Source: Andalucia godoyi
Taxonomy: Eukaryota; Discoba; Jakobea; Jakobida; Andaluciidae
Assembly (NCBI GenBank): GCA_009859145.1
Contig: VRVR01000008.1
Coordinates: forward strand, 133,494 to 197,493
DNA: 64,000 nt
Reading direction: 5' to 3'
Part shown: positions 50,801 through 60,289 of the stretch, piece by piece
Numbering within the stretch: position 1 is the stretch's first letter
How the letters are laid out: every line of letters begins with the position of its first letter
Program-made: the position numbers and the translations under genes
The notes under the pieces: model-generated
Seen by the model: the letters and a program-made list of their open reading frames with translations, nothing else
Told to the model about the DNA's origin: nothing
Databases searched by the model: none

Positions 50801-51903
50801 TCATTGTCACAGCTGGAAATGGCACTTCCAGTGCAATGGGAGGCTCCATCTATCTGCGTGCGGGAGGGAACGCAAACGTTGCAGCGAGCTCTGGGTCGAT
50901 CTATCTCCAAGCTGGATATTCAGCAACGTCTCGAGGCTCCGTTGTGGTAGAGTCTGGAGTATTTGGAGTATTTGCCAAGTCTGGATCCGCAGTTTCGTCC
51001 TTGTCTGTCACCGGCACGACCGTGGATGTTGGGACTGCCGATGGAAATGTTCGCATAACTGCTCAAGGACTCAGTCTGGATTCTCCTACCATCCGAATGG
51101 GCGCGAACTCGACGGTCGGTGGGACGTCCTTGTACGGATCACTTCGCGTCATTGGTACCAGTTTTGCAATTGCCAACTCGTCAGACTACGCAGATCTGAC
51201 CAGTACGGATGCGCTCTTCTCGCTTTCCAAGAAGACGGTGTATGTACGATCTCCTGCATCCCCCGGGACCTCCATCACGATCGGGACGAGCAACGCAGAC
51301 TCGTCATCCACTCCAACCGACAGCGTGTCGATCCGAGCCGCCACTATTGTTCTTTATTCGCAAGACGTGTCTGTGGGTGCGCGTGTGGAGGTCTCGTCGA
51401 CTCACACTTACCTCCGTGTTCCCTCGGGATCCGATGTCAAGGTATCCGGTGGGAATCTTGATGTGACGAATGGAAAACTGCGAGAAGGTGGTTTGGATCT
51501 GATCCCGACGAACTCGGTAATCATGTTCAAAGGAATCGCTTGTCCCGCCGGATACTCGGAATTGACAGAAGGACGCGGCCGATCGGTGTTTGGGATGCCG
51601 ACGCAAGCGAGTGGTCAGTGGTCCGACTACAATCCGCAGCAAGGCACCGCCATTCCGTTTCCTCCTTCCTCGACCACACGGTCGTTTGTCGTTCCGCCTC
51701 AGAATCCAGTCGTCTCTGTCTCGCATACGCACGGTAGCACCGCAGTGTGCAGCACGGGTTGCTTCAATGACCTTACGGTATCCGTGGCGGTTCCGTCTTT
51801 TTCCGGATCGTCAGTGGCTCCAGTTGTGCAATCCTCTACCAATTCTGTTAATGTCCACGACATTATCCCCGGCATTTACCTACTCCTCTGCGTCAAATCG
51901 TAA
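47815..51903 (+). CDS. Giant type II membrane protein with beta-helical ectodomain and collar-like C-terminus
   Basis: 1362 residues from ATG 47815 (open frame upstream is 5'UTR). A cytosolic Pro/Ser-rich N-terminus (1-102) precedes one membrane span (about 105-127, KIFVAVAVIHMVVLWMIAAVLAYNFW), giving type II orientation. About 1230 extracellular residues follow, dense in N-glycosylation sequons and made of short beta-strand repeats of the S.xxI.ASSPxIxL and GSIYLxAG kinds, like sarcoglycan ectodomains or phage fibre beta-helices. A Gly/Ser-rich low-charge part lies near 970-1050. The last 125 residues (from FKGIACPAGYSELTEGRGRSVFG) resemble phage-tail-collar-type domains, with paired Cys and SHTHG. 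A trimeric surface fibre is an inference. No close family recognised. Confidence 0.75.
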   Translation: MADKLYSPSPPVSARYAPPSASMFSSNHNNSGAMYDPYANTPRATLIPFRPPPVHVEEEFKRSNDFRKEAQLEMQVQRDALEGRTDSGLLPRRESFPQPMSKRTKIFVAVAVIHMVVLWMIAAVLAYNFWYTWTVDHQQYAVLDQLRALSVQSERLLLFSMGNQNPIVRSEHGSSVVEVSAPLSFSAVVLRSNNYFSTSLNSTADGQIVLKRNESILLQSSTADHRTWLNGNLTLEYVDATTWAVSHLYTPRDASHLHVLGHQHSSLRSASSDVLRALYQLRFKDGEFAISRNSSDILQILDGSISMQTELNGGTLWMNRIRFSRDSLFVYNMSLTPLSLTSNATQSPFLISSEGGLVLRTPRTNRSDAGPAYAPPAAPTVVVSTNGLIMNTSKVSWNAPTSWYRVGADDFFLHVTNSTAASGSLATITTFHSTNLSKPLSTLSLSSFVVDVKDVFLTSIHGEEMVLQSPSMDTQLKIGQLKIRSVDSTRVVTVSQEDVPRILMSPGNLIINSSTIVAQRVVVFPRADATTVLGSPAVGYDLTIFAANQTMQTNTTLIDFERSFGRIDSIDTIMMYSSVGSMYMDTLYPLRAVDRHSIRGSVRNITSFSDMQLYWSNSTFHTTTGGVTILVSNRSEALYVQGSQRIVAGWLRLEGQSSVIAGRCMEIDFNRTTIASFASPVLSISAPNISILALQNINLQSENMAARVGSVSVVVQSTFNMTASGGLFVSSPASLFADVNTVDVNSTNFLLKSSRDILFRASNGNRDATFEMLPNGQILISGFVSILNGNVSADASSIRLNSTSAVSVVGSSSVIASSPLIQLSSISASQSSFFTQNASTISISTGALLFNVSAAMTFNDAIFLGQTTSRLSRGAGGYVEFSSAGTPGATLTSPNIMVTSPNLTLEFSSLRVSYVSVSNVPTLQLLNVNSSVSPIALVAGGSSFRIYRQDSLTAQPGGLTSLEGQSACPGCGSGGSLSLHAGDGHSSSSTDSGGHVIVTAGNGTSSAMGGSIYLRAGGNANVAASSGSIYLQAGYSATSRGSVVVESGVFGVFAKSGSAVSSLSVTGTTVDVGTADGNVRITAQGLSLDSPTIRMGANSTVGGTSLYGSLRVIGTSFAIANSSDYADLTSTDALFSLSKKTVYVRSPASPGTSITIGTSNADSSSTPTDSVSIRAATIVLYSQDVSVGARVEVSSTHTYLRVPSGSDVKVSGGNLDVTNGKLREGGLDLIPTNSVIMFKGIACPAGYSELTEGRGRSVFGMPTQASGQWSDYNPQQGTAIPFPPSSTTRSFVVPPQNPVVSVSHTHGSTAVCSTGCFNDLTVSVAVPSFSGSSVAPVVQSSTNSVNVHDIIPGIYLLLCVKS

Positions 51904-52414
51904 ATATAACCGCGTTTTTTTTGTTTTTTTTTGCTCGAAGTCCGTTTGTGTACACTATCAAATACCGGAATCCACCTGCATTGTACACAGATTATCCATG
52001 GCCACCGGCTGAGGATGCATCCTCAATGTCGGCCGCTTGTCGTTTCAAAGCCATCCCTCGGCGTCTGCGAATTTTCGGAAGCGGAACGTGATCCGTCGCT
52101 TTCCCAGGGGATGGGGTGGGGGTGGGGGGAAGCGCGAAGCTGCAGCTCGAAGTTTGTGCACAGGGTCTTTCTTTTCTCGACCATCCGAAAAACACAGTCA
52201 GTTCACCTGCCGTCCTGTCGGCGGAATAACAGAACGATCGTAAACAAAATAAAAAAACAAGGCGCCGATCGTCAACGACAGCGTGTCCGCGGGCGTGACA
52301 TTGCGGGGATTCCAAAGTTTACACAAAACCACCCCAAAGGGAAAATAGGGAGCACAAGAAGAACACAGCGAGTCAGTCAGGAAGTCGTGTGTGAGTGAGT
52401 GAGTGCGAGGTGTA
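51904..52414. other. Intergenic region, possible minus-strand coding fragments
   Basis: 511 bp. Minus-strand frames near 52340-52200 include a hydrophobic segment (LSLTIGALFFYFVYDRSV) and near 52060-51992 a basic/acidic end (MALKRQAADIEDASSAGG). These might be exons of a small membrane protein, but I could not place splice sites joining them. A G-rich stretch lies at 52107-52128. Confidence 0.25.
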
Positions 52415-52657
52415 ATGAATGGGCCTAATCTTCCGTCGTTCCGAGCCCAAGTAGTGCAAAATCGCATTCAAGCCAAGCGGTCGATGCAGCAAACCAAGGA
52501 TTTCCTCGTGTCTCTCCCGCCCGTTGACGAATCGGCTCTGGACAGCTACGAAGACTTTCTTTCCAGCCTACCGCCTCCCGCGAAGATTGTCCTTCCCATC
52601 AGAAAGTCAATGGAATCTCCAAAGTCGAAAAAGATGATGTCCCCACAACGTTCATAG
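52415..52657 (+). CDS. Small hypothetical protein (80 residues)
   Basis: 80 residues from ATG 52415. A basic helical N-terminus (RAQVVQNRIQAKRSMQQTKDFL) is followed by two near-repeats, FLVSLPPVDESALDSYEDF and FLSSLPPPAKIVLP, then a Ser/Lys tail. The repeated F(L/V)xSLPP may be a short linear motif. It is followed by an (AAAAT)n run (52690-52730). Family not recognised. Confidence 0.45.
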   Translation: MNGPNLPSFRAQVVQNRIQAKRSMQQTKDFLVSLPPVDESALDSYEDFLSSLPPPAKIVLPIRKSMESPKSKKMMSPQRS

Positions 52658-53147
52658 CACCATTGTTTATTACGTAATTTAACAAATTTCAAAAAAATAA
52701 AAATAAAAATAAAAATAAAAATAAAACATAACAGATCGACTCATTCATCTTTACGCAACCTATTCGCTTGCGATTTCTCTGCATTTTAAATATTATTAAA
52801 ATTTAAAAAAAAAACCGCTAATATAACGCAAAAGAGCAACCAGACTAGGAACGAACGAGTCGAGTCGTCGTGCTTTCTGCAAATCTGTGTGTCTTTTGGC
52901 CGCAGTTTGGGCAGCTGGCGGGCATTTCGGTTTTTTGGGAAAAGAAGTGATGCTTATGCTTGATGGTAGATATGCTTTCGACCTCGATTCGGGGCCGTTT
53001 TTTCCCTTTCAGTTTCGGGACGTTTCTTTTTATTCTTCATTCATTTATTATCACTTTGTACTGTTTGTATTGTTTGCATTGTTTGCATTGTTTGTTTTGT
53101 TTGTTTGATTGAGGAAGCAAGGTACAAGGATCAAGTTGATTGATTGA
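52658..53147. other. AT-rich intergenic region
   Basis: 490 bp with an (AAAAT)n run at 52690-52730, an A/T-rich segment (52785-52820) and a (TTTGTT/TTTGCA) repeat at 53063-53108. No gene was recognised. Confidence 0.5.
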
Positions 53148-53600
53148 ATGCCTCCCAAGAAAGCAGAGCCTGTTCCCGAGGTTCCTCCGGAGCCTGCCGC
53201 GCCTGCCGAGCCACAGTCTGGCAGTTCATCGTACGTGAAGCCGTCTCATGATGCAAAGTATGTTGGCGAATGGCAGATTTTCGATGGTGTTCGGATGCGC
53301 CATGGCCGCGGGATCTACACCGAAGGTGCACAGTCGTACGATGGCGAGTTCCAGAAAGACGCAATGCATGGATTCGGCATGTTGAAATTTGCCAGTGGTG
53401 CATCGTATGAAGGATCTTTTGAAATGGGGCAGTTTTCAGGAAAGGGGAAGTACGTGTGGGCCGACGGCGCCAGATATGAAGGACAGTGGAGAAATGGGAA
53501 GATGCATGGATCCGGCATCTATCACGATGGAAACGGTAAAGAGTTCCGAGGACAGTTTGCAAACGGAGTCGGCCCCGGACTCTATCAGCACGTCCATTAA
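53148..53600 (+). CDS. MORN-repeat protein
   Basis: 150 residues from ATG. After a Pro/Glu/Ala-rich N-terminus (1-35) come about five MORN repeats at roughly 37-145: YVGEWQIFDGVRMRHGRGIY, YDGEFQKDAMHGFGMLKF, YEGSFEMGQFSGKGKYVW, YEGQWRNGKMHGSGIY, and FRGQFANGVGPGLYQ. Each repeat shows the YxGxWxxGxxxGxG pattern. Short MORN proteins of this size (MORN2/3/5 types) and radial-spoke relatives are often ciliary or membrane-associated. The exact orthologue cannot be set. It fits with the enkurin-domain gene as evidence for a cilium. Confidence 0.85.
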   Translation: MPPKKAEPVPEVPPEPAAPAEPQSGSSSYVKPSHDAKYVGEWQIFDGVRMRHGRGIYTEGAQSYDGEFQKDAMHGFGMLKFASGASYEGSFEMGQFSGKGKYVWADGARYEGQWRNGKMHGSGIYHDGNGKEFRGQFANGVGPGLYQHVH

Positions 53601-53992
53601 GAGAAAAAGTGAAGAAGAAGAAGAATGATTTCCCCCTCGATTTCTTCTGCGGCTGCTTCGCACCACGTGTCTGCTTCAGAGTTCCGACATGTCTATATGC
53701 GGTTATGTAAGGACAAAGGATTGTACATAGATCACATTGCTAGTGTTCGATTTCTTCTCTCTCCCTCTCTCTCTCTCTCTCTCACTCACACACACACACA
53801 CACACAATATTCCGTTCTTTCCACTATTACTTTATTACTGCTGTTTCACTCCCCTTCTCAACTCTCCTCGATTCTTCGTTGTCTTCTGGCTATACTTGGT
53901 TAAACAAACAAAAACAAAAAAGACACACAGATACACTCACTCAGCAACACATGCACCGAAAAAAAAAAGCGCACTACTCAAACCACTGGAAC
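53601..53992. other. Convergent 3' flank with microsatellite
   Basis: 392 bp between the MORN gene and NDUFS4, with a compound (CT)n(CA)n at 53765-53807. No gene was recognised. Confidence 0.6.
53765..53807. repeat. Compound microsatellite (CT)n(CA)n
   Basis: About 10 CT units then 11 CA units between the convergent MORN and NDUFS4 genes. Confidence 0.97.
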
Positions 53993-54430
53993 TTAGAAGT
54001 CGTCTTCCTTCTTCGCTTGCGTAAATGCAAAGTTGTCGGCATACTGTCTGATTCTCTTCGGCTCCTTCTTGACAATGGGCTCTTCGACTTTGCAATCCCA
54101 GCCCAGCTTTGTGGCGAATGCGACTGCCTGTTCCTTTGAGTCGAACGACAGGACCATATTCGACAGCGGGTCTGCAGACGACGTCCAGCCCATCAGTGGA
54201 TTCGCCCATTTCACATCATTTGAAAAGTCAAGTCTCCACTTGTGCGTCTTTGCGGTCCCTTGCTGCTCGGGCGTGCGACACGGAATATAGATGCGGGCAA
54301 CTCGGGAAAGCTGCGATTCGGGAACACCAGAGAGTACTCCAACAGCTCCCTTTGCAATTGTTGACGACGACGACGATGACGACGATGATGCCGACGACAT
54401 GACACGACGGAAAAGAACTCGTGCAAGCAT
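53993..54430 (-). CDS. NDUFS4: NDUFS4: mitochondrial complex I 18-kDa subunit
   Basis: 145 residues from ATG 54430. The N-terminus MLARVLFRRVMSSASSS is a mitochondrial presequence. The ETC_C1_NDUFS4 domain follows: ARIYIPCRTPEQQGTAKTHKWRLDF, then WANPLMGWTSSADPLSNMVLSFDSKEQAVAFATKLGW. These are the family's strongest motifs (xxxQxG...W.I.F; NPLMGW.SSADP). It is an accessory subunit of the matrix arm that stabilises complex I. The tail KKEPKRIRQYADNF is also typical. The Ser run is encoded by GACGAC/GATGAT repeats (54363-54400). Starts at 18 codons upstream are possible but would precede the presequence. Confidence 0.95.
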   Translation of the reverse strand: MLARVLFRRVMSSASSSSSSSSSTIAKGAVGVLSGVPESQLSRVARIYIPCRTPEQQGTAKTHKWRLDFSNDVKWANPLMGWTSSADPLSNMVLSFDSKEQAVAFATKLGWDCKVEEPIVKKEPKRIRQYADNFAFTQAKKEDDF

Positions 54431-55080
54431 GTTTAAATTTTCTATTATGTGGATTTCCCCCCTTTTTGAGCAAAACGAGATCAATGTGAGTGGTGGCCGT
54501 AGGGGTGGTGGTACTGGCGGGAGCAGGAGTAGGAATTTGGCTTCCTAGTGTAAGACTGAAGTCGAAAAAAGGCTCAATGTATTATGATTTCGAGAAGAAG
54601 AAGGGGGAAAAAAGTAGAATAATTAATTAGTTAATAAAATGAAAGGAAGTGCTTTGTAAAGAATAAACAGGGTCTGTTCTGGGAAGGGCTTTGCTCTTTT
54701 GCTCTTTGCTCTTTGCAGTTTGCCGGACAGCCGTTTTTGGAAAGGACGACCGGTTGTAGTGAGACCAGACGACTCCCAAACGGCTGTATTTGTTTGACTA
54801 ACAAGCGAAACTTGAACTGCAGGGTGAGGCAGAGACCACTGAAGACCGATAGGTGCATCCCGAACCCTAGAAACCCTAGAAAAGATTATTTTCCATTAAG
54901 GACCAATAGTGAGGGGGGCCCTTCTCTCCAAAAGACAAAGAAGACAGGAATTGGAGAACTCGCAATCGTTTCAGTCTCTTATTTCCCTTTTTCTTCTGCT
55001 TCTTTTTCCCCCTTTCTCTTCTTTTCTTTCCCGGTGTCCGTTCTTGTGTTTCTCTTCATCGATTAGATTTTGTATCAGCC
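54431..55080. other. Divergent promoter region of NDUFS4 and uS15
   Basis: 650 bp. Contains a TTTGCTC repeat (54694-54718), two AACCCTAGAA boxes (54863-54882), and a pyrimidine-rich tract (54985-55045) just before the uS15 start. No gene was recognised. Confidence 0.5.
54863..54882. promoter_or_regulatory. Paired telo-box-like motif upstream of uS15
   Basis: Two adjacent copies of AACCCTAGAA about 200-220 bp upstream of the uS15 ATG. AAACCCTA telo-boxes are known promoter elements of ribosomal-protein genes in plants. A regulatory role here is inference. It is not a telomere tract, because only two units are present. Confidence 0.35.
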
Positions 55081-55536
55081 ATGGGTCGTATGCACAGCAA
55101 TGGAAAGGGTATTGCGCGCTCTGCGCTCCCTTACAAGCGCACTCCCGCTGTCTGGCAGAAGTCGACTTCGGAGGATGTCATCTCCCAGGTGACTGCCCTT
55201 GCGCGTAAGGGTCTTACTCCGTCTCAGATCGGTGTGATTCTCCGTGACTCGCATGGAGTTGGCCAGGTCCGTTCCATCACTGGATCGAAGATCATCCGTC
55301 TGCTCAAGGCAAAGGGTCTTGCCCCCGAAATCCCAGAGGATCTCTACTGCCTCATCAAGAAGGCCGTGAACGTCCGCAAGCACCTCGAGAAGTTCCGCCA
55401 GGACAGAGACTCCAAGTTCCGCCTCATTCTCATCGAGTCCCGTATCCACCGCTTGGCCCGTTACTACAAGCTTGCACGCCAGCTCCCGCCCACCTGGAAG
55501 TACGAGTCGGCAACTGCATCCACCCTTGTTGCGTAA
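55081..55536 (+). CDS. RPS13: Ribosomal protein uS15 (RPS13), cytosolic
   Basis: 151 residues from ATG, exactly the usual eukaryotic length. [20 protein letters not shown], the [12 protein letters not shown] block, [20 protein letters not shown], then [20 protein letters not shown] and the C-terminal uS15 helices [14 protein letters not shown] are all conserved. It binds 18S rRNA in the central domain of the 40S subunit. Codon choice is C-ending-rich (for example AAG, CTC, ATC), unlike the neighbours, as expected for a highly expressed gene. A pyrimidine-rich leader precedes the start. Confidence 0.98.
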   Translation: MGRMHSNGKGIARSALPYKRTPAVWQKSTSEDVISQVTALARKGLTPSQIGVILRDSHGVGQVRSITGSKIIRLLKAKGLAPEIPEDLYCLIKKAVNVRKHLEKFRQDRDSKFRLILIESRIHRLARYYKLARQLPPTWKYESATASTLVA

Positions 55537-55758
55537 AAGATAACCCATGATAAAGAAGTAGAATGGAAAAAAGAAGGAGAAACAACGAAAAGAAGAATAA
55601 TGAAGTATACCCTTTTGGGATACATAATGATTCTTCATCTTTCGCTTCTCCACTGTTCCTCGCGAACACGGACACGGCGAGGCGCGGGCGCGTACTTGTG
55701 CAATACGAATACATCACAGTTTTTTTTAATTATTACATTGCCATTCACCCATGGCTCC

Positions 55759-56272
55759 TCACCATTCCAGCGATTGCGAAGTGCTACTGCTCGCTGACGA
55801 CTGAAGGCTTGCAAGCTTGTGTTTTCTGGACTGCTCGCCCGTGGATCCTGGAGGCAGATTGTGCAATCGAGGATATGGGTTCTTATAATGAACACCGATT
55901 TCTAACCGCTGCTGTGCATCCGACAAGAGCTTTGAAATTGCAGAAGCATCCGACACGGATTTCGACGCACGGAAGCTCGTCTGTGCCTCTTTTGCAATGT
56001 ACATTTGTTCGGCTACTGAAGGCCATGACTGACCCGTTCGGAGAATCTGACGATATCTGCCCCCCATCGCAATACATATATTTAAAAATTAAGGAAACGC
56101 GGGGGGAGGAACAAAGGAAAGCACTCCCGCCCCATCAGCCAGCCATTCAGTCCGTCCGTTCGTCAGTCAGCCATTCAGCCATTCAGTCCATCAGCCATCC
56201 ACGTGTTGGAAGACAAAGCAGGAGCGGGGGAGAAACATACAGGGATAGAACTTGTGATCGAAGCGACCTCAT
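55759..56272 (-). CDS. LYRM1-like LYR-motif protein (one intron)
   Basis: 109 residues from exons 56272-56241 and 56056-55759. The 184-nt intron starts GTATGT and ends GGCAG. It splits the Leu codon of the LYR motif (CT + A), so splicing is needed to give VLSLYRQILR. The rest matches LYRM1 well: YIAKEAQTSFRASKSVSD, LLSDAQQRLEIGVHYKNPYPRLHNLPPG (human LYRM1 has RIEIGLHYKIPYPR..HLPP). LYR proteins bind acyl-ACP and act in mitochondrial Fe-S or complex assembly; the role of LYRM1 is less clear. The C-terminal 25 residues are Ser-rich. The first exon encodes only ten whole codons, so the gene is missed if introns are ignored. Confidence 0.85.
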
Positions 56273-57145
56273 TTCAGGATTCCGTCTAGACAATTCGATG
56301 CTAAACAGATAACGATCCAGAAATCCAAAGCAAAAAAAAAAAAACGCCAAACAAAAAAAACTTTTAAAAAAATCAAAACCCGCAAAACAAACAGTGCCAA
56401 TTCGATTATATGTTATATTTGTGACGCTGGGAGCGCTTGAAGAAAACGGTGAAAAGGGACAGAAGTTGTCGTCGATATTCCTCGACGACAAATGGACCAG
56501 GTGTTTGGGTATGTTGTTCGGCTTTTTTTTAATTAGGAGTATTCGCGGACGAGCAGAAAAGGTCCGATTCCGGTCCTTGCTACTCCGCCACCCGTCAGTC
56601 ACCATCTTCCACTGAGTGACAAGTGTCACGGCGGAATCCCTCAAAAGCATCGGGGGTGTGCGCCTCTGAATTCCAAAGAAGAAAGGGGAACAAAGGAAAA
56701 ACCAAAAGAAAAATTCTGAATTTCAATTCGCCCTTTCGGCAAAAGCATTTCCTCCTCTCTCATGCCGGGCCTTCCTCCCCTTTCCTCCCCAAACCCTGCA
56801 TCTTTCTCTCATTCCTGCTTCCCGTGATTTTGTTGCTTAAAATTATAATAATAACATTACTATTATTCTTCATTCGTTCGTCTTTTTCTCCTTCTATTTT
56901 TTATTAATTTTTTTTCGTTTTTGTCTGCACGCTTTTTTCCCCCCTTCTCACCTATTCTGTGCCTCCTTCAAGAATATTCATGATTTCATTCGCCACTTGT
57001 ACATCGTAATCAACACTCTTTTTATTTTCATTATTATTTTCATTATTATTGTTGTTGTTGTTTTTCCTTTTTTCCCCGTTTCTTGTTTCCCCCCTTTTCT
57101 ATTGTGGCACACCTTGTTTCTTTTCGCAAACCCCCACTTTAGGGA
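56273..57145. other. 873-bp divergent intergenic region
   Basis: A-rich 56325-56395, T-rich 56865-57110 with long pyrimidine and (TTATT/TTG)n runs. Probably promoter and 5'UTR (perhaps with a UTR intron ending CACTTTAG at 57142) of the Ser-rich gene. No gene was recognised. Confidence 0.45.
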
Positions 57146-59554
57146 ATGGATTACGCCGTCGAGTGGTACAATGATGTTGCAATTGCTGAAAATGGTATGA
57201 TTTCTTGTTTGTTCTTCATTGTGGTCGCCCCCATCCTTTTGTTGTTGTTGTTGTTATTGTCGCATTTAGTGTTCGTATTGTTTGAGAGGAAGGGAAATCG
57301 CTGCTTTATTCTCAGCATCTGTCAAACTAATGATTCTGGTTTTCTTTGATTTTTGCGTTGGTGGATAGATCTTGATTATTTGAAGGATTGCTCACACTCA
57401 TCGCAAGGTACTTTGCATTCACAAACTCTAACGCCAGCGCAGCAGTCTCATTCGGCACCATTCTCTTCGGTTTCGCACAATGATGAGTTTTTGGTCGATG
57501 CCACTTTGTCCACTCCTCATTTGCACCATTCTAGCTACTTGAAAGGTCCGGTGAGTAGTAGTCATTCGGGGCATGTTCATAATTATAATAGCAATAGCAG
57601 CAACAACAGCAGCAGCAGCAACTCCAACACCAACTCCAACAACGTCGGCACCACCAATGTGCATCACAGTGACGGGTTTTTTGGACAGCCGAGCTATCTT
57701 GGGGCGCACGAGAACATTCCGCTCGGGTTTGTGCCGTCTCCTTTCAACCCAAAGATGCCAGCGTCTGCCATTCTCTTCCATCCCCAGTCTGCCGGGAGTG
57801 CTTGTTCGAATTTGCTGGCAAGTGACACTGGCAATGAAGATCTTGAGAACGGTGACGACGGAATGGCGGACACTCCCGACCCACCGCTGGCATCTTCTTT
57901 TCTGGATGGCGAGCATCATGTGGAGTCTCCGCTGTACGCAACCCATAGTTCGTCGCACCGCGAGACGTTGGTGTCGACGAATGCAACCTTTTGCGAAATG
58001 GAACAGAAGCTGTTAGCAACGGACTGCTTGCTTTTGGACTCGTCTGCTTCGTCGTCTGCACCTACAGGAAGCGTGTTCCCGCAGCATCATGATCGAGGCA
58101 GTGGAACGGGTGCCAGACGTGCGATTCTTGGTGCTCTCAGTGGCGGAAATGGGAATGGGAATGGCAATTTCCGTGTTGCTTCTGCGCTTTCCCGAGAGGC
58201 TCAGGCGTTTTCTCTCGCGCATGTTCCACTGCACATGCACTCCGGCATGACACCGGGCCTGTCGTCGGTTGCATCGCCACCTCCTGCGTCTTCTTCTGTT
58301 TCGTCATCCATAACGTCGGTTGACGCGTTGGTCGATTTGGATCTGTCTGTCAATCTTTTAGAAGGAGGTGCAATGTCGACTCCAGTTCGATCAATGGTCT
58401 ATTTGGACCCCTCGCCACCGTCATCCGTTGCGACTCCTCATCTTCACAACAATTCACAATTGCTGGCAGCGTCATCATCACCAACGGTACCTGTCCCATC
58501 GGCCGCGACTGCAAAAAGCACAGCGCGCGGTAGTCGAAAGAGACGGACTCCTGAAGATCTTCCTCCCGCTGGATCGGCGGCGAACAACACCACCACTGCT
58601 TCTGCGACTGGCATCTCTTCTTCCGCAAACACAAACTTTACCTTGGGAGTGAACGGCACGGCCACGATTGTTGGTGCACGCACGTCGTCGTCTCCTACTT
58701 CTCCGCTCACCGGTTCGAGATCGTTCATGTCGGGGTCTGTACGCCGCTCGATTGTGGGGGTGTCATCGTTTTCGTCTTCGTCGGCAACGTTGCTGTCTAA
58801 CGCATCAACGGCCTCGTCATTTGCTTCTCAAAATAGCAGATCATCTCCTCACGGGGAAGTGATGAAGCCCATCTCGTCTCTGCCCAATCTTTCGGAATGC
58901 TTCGCAGATGTTCCGTTGTCCGTATCCAGTGGATTAATGCCCTCACCGCGATCGGCAAAGCGGTCGATTGTTTCAATGCGTGGCGGATCACAATCTCCTG
59001 TCCCGCCTCCGTTTTCTCTTTCCTTGTCGTCTCCTCTTCCGTCTCCATCACCGTCTCCTTCGTCGCCCTTCCAGACTCCGTTCCTCGCTTCCGCTGTATC
59101 AAATACGAACAACAACAGCGGACGAGGATATGTGCATGCTTCGGGTACCGCAGCATCTGGCGTTGGAAGAGTTTCTTCTGGTGGAGTATTTCCGTCCATT
59201 TCAGGAGTCGAATCCATTTCTGCACCAGGCTTCTGCTCTTCTGGGTCTTCGTCCTCGTCGTCCTCCTCGCCTTCCCCTTCCGGATCTCCGTCGTCGCCGT
59301 TCACAATTTCGTCCGCTCTCGGCAACCGGTTCGGGTCGGCAATGTCGCTTATGCCTGGTCGCTCTGCGTCTGTTGGGTTGCTTGACAATGTTTCTCCCGT
59401 GAAGCCGGAAGCAGTCTCCGCGGAATCTGCGAACGCAGATCAAAAGAGTGTCTTGCACAAGGATACCTTCATCAAGACGCTTTCCGGTGGTTCCATCTGC
59501 GTCCGAATTCAAAGATCCATCACTCCCGGTCCTGGTTCGTTCCCACAACATTGA
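57146..59554 (+). CDS. Large Ser/Pro-rich low-complexity protein (one intron), unidentified
   Basis: 744 residues from exons 57146-57194 and 57369-59554. The 174-nt intron starts GTATGA and ends GATAG, and the phase-1 join gives the acidic N-terminus MDYAVEWYNDVAIAEND. Most of the protein is disordered: Asn/Ser runs (about 75-100), many Ser-Pro sites, a basic patch SRKRRTPEDLPP (about 410) and long Ser/Pro stretches. Order appears only at the ends, notably the last 30 residues (LHKDTFIKTLSGGSICVRIQRS). The Ser-Pro sites and basic patch fit a nuclear, kinase-regulated protein, but that is inference. No family was recognised. Confidence 0.65.
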
Positions 59555-60140
59555 CGTGCGTGTTATTGCGCGCGCGTCGGTCTCGGTGTGTTTCAGTGTC
59601 CCTAGGTTATTGTCTCGTATCAATGAACTGCCTCCGAGAAACGAATGAGAAGCTGATCCTGACGGGAAGAAGAAAATGGAAAAGAATAGTGTTTTTTTCT
59701 CTTGACTGTTTACTGTCCAGTGCTGTACGTGTGTTTGTATGTACGTGTGTGTGTGTGTGTGTGTGTCTTTTGTTGCCAAAAAAAATTGAAAAAAAGAGGA
59801 AGTATGAAGAATGGCGAAATGTCTTGCGGGGCTGGCAGTACTGCGGCGAAGCAACAGCCGTTTCACACCAGCATGTCAGTGTTCTTTGTTTTCGCTGCCC
59901 GTTCAAGTTGTACCGGATGTTGCATGTATGGCTCATTTTTTTTTTCTTCCCGAAATTGTAAAGTTTGCATGATGTTGTGATTTCCACATGGCCATAAGGG
60001 ACACAAGCGTCTCATGATTTAGCCACTTCTCGTTTGCCCGCTCGCCAAAAACATGAATCATGATTGGCCATCGGGCTAAGCTGTCACCGAAGACAGGTCC
60101 AAGCCACATGTTTTGTTTTGCTTCTTTAATTGGGGGGCGA
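59555..60140. other. Intergenic region after the Ser-rich gene
   Basis: 586 bp with a (GT)n run at 59743-59766 and A-rich 59776-59800. No gene was recognised. Confidence 0.5.
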
Positions 60141-60289
60141 TCACCAACTCTTCAATGCAGATTTGTTTACATTAAAGGGCCGTCGCTTCTTCTTGCTCTC
60201 GGCATCTTCGCGCATGGCCAGTTTGAGCTTGTCAGGAAGACCCCACTTTGGAGCCATGAAATATGTGTCTTGTCCTTGGTGAAAGGTGC
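60141..60289 (-). CDS. Possible C-terminal exon of a small basic protein, unidentified
   Basis: Minus-strand frame ending TGA at 60141. From about 60289 it reads STFHQGQDTYFMAPKWGLPD, then KLKLAMREDAESKKKRRPF and NKSALKSW at the end. Composition is protein-like. A CAG just upstream could be a splice acceptor, and an ATG-containing first exon may lie near 60500-60540, but I could not confirm the donor. An internal ATG would give only 38 residues. No family was recognised. Confidence 0.3.

Noticed and set aside
47009..51903. Recent phage or viral insertion suggested by the fibre-like protein
   Set aside because: The gene has a eukaryotic signal anchor and glycosylation sites, codon use looks like the neighbours, and no other viral gene is nearby. 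Only the C-terminal domain may have a phage-like origin.
54863..54882. Interstitial telomere
   Set aside because: Only two units with a G interruption; better read as a promoter box.
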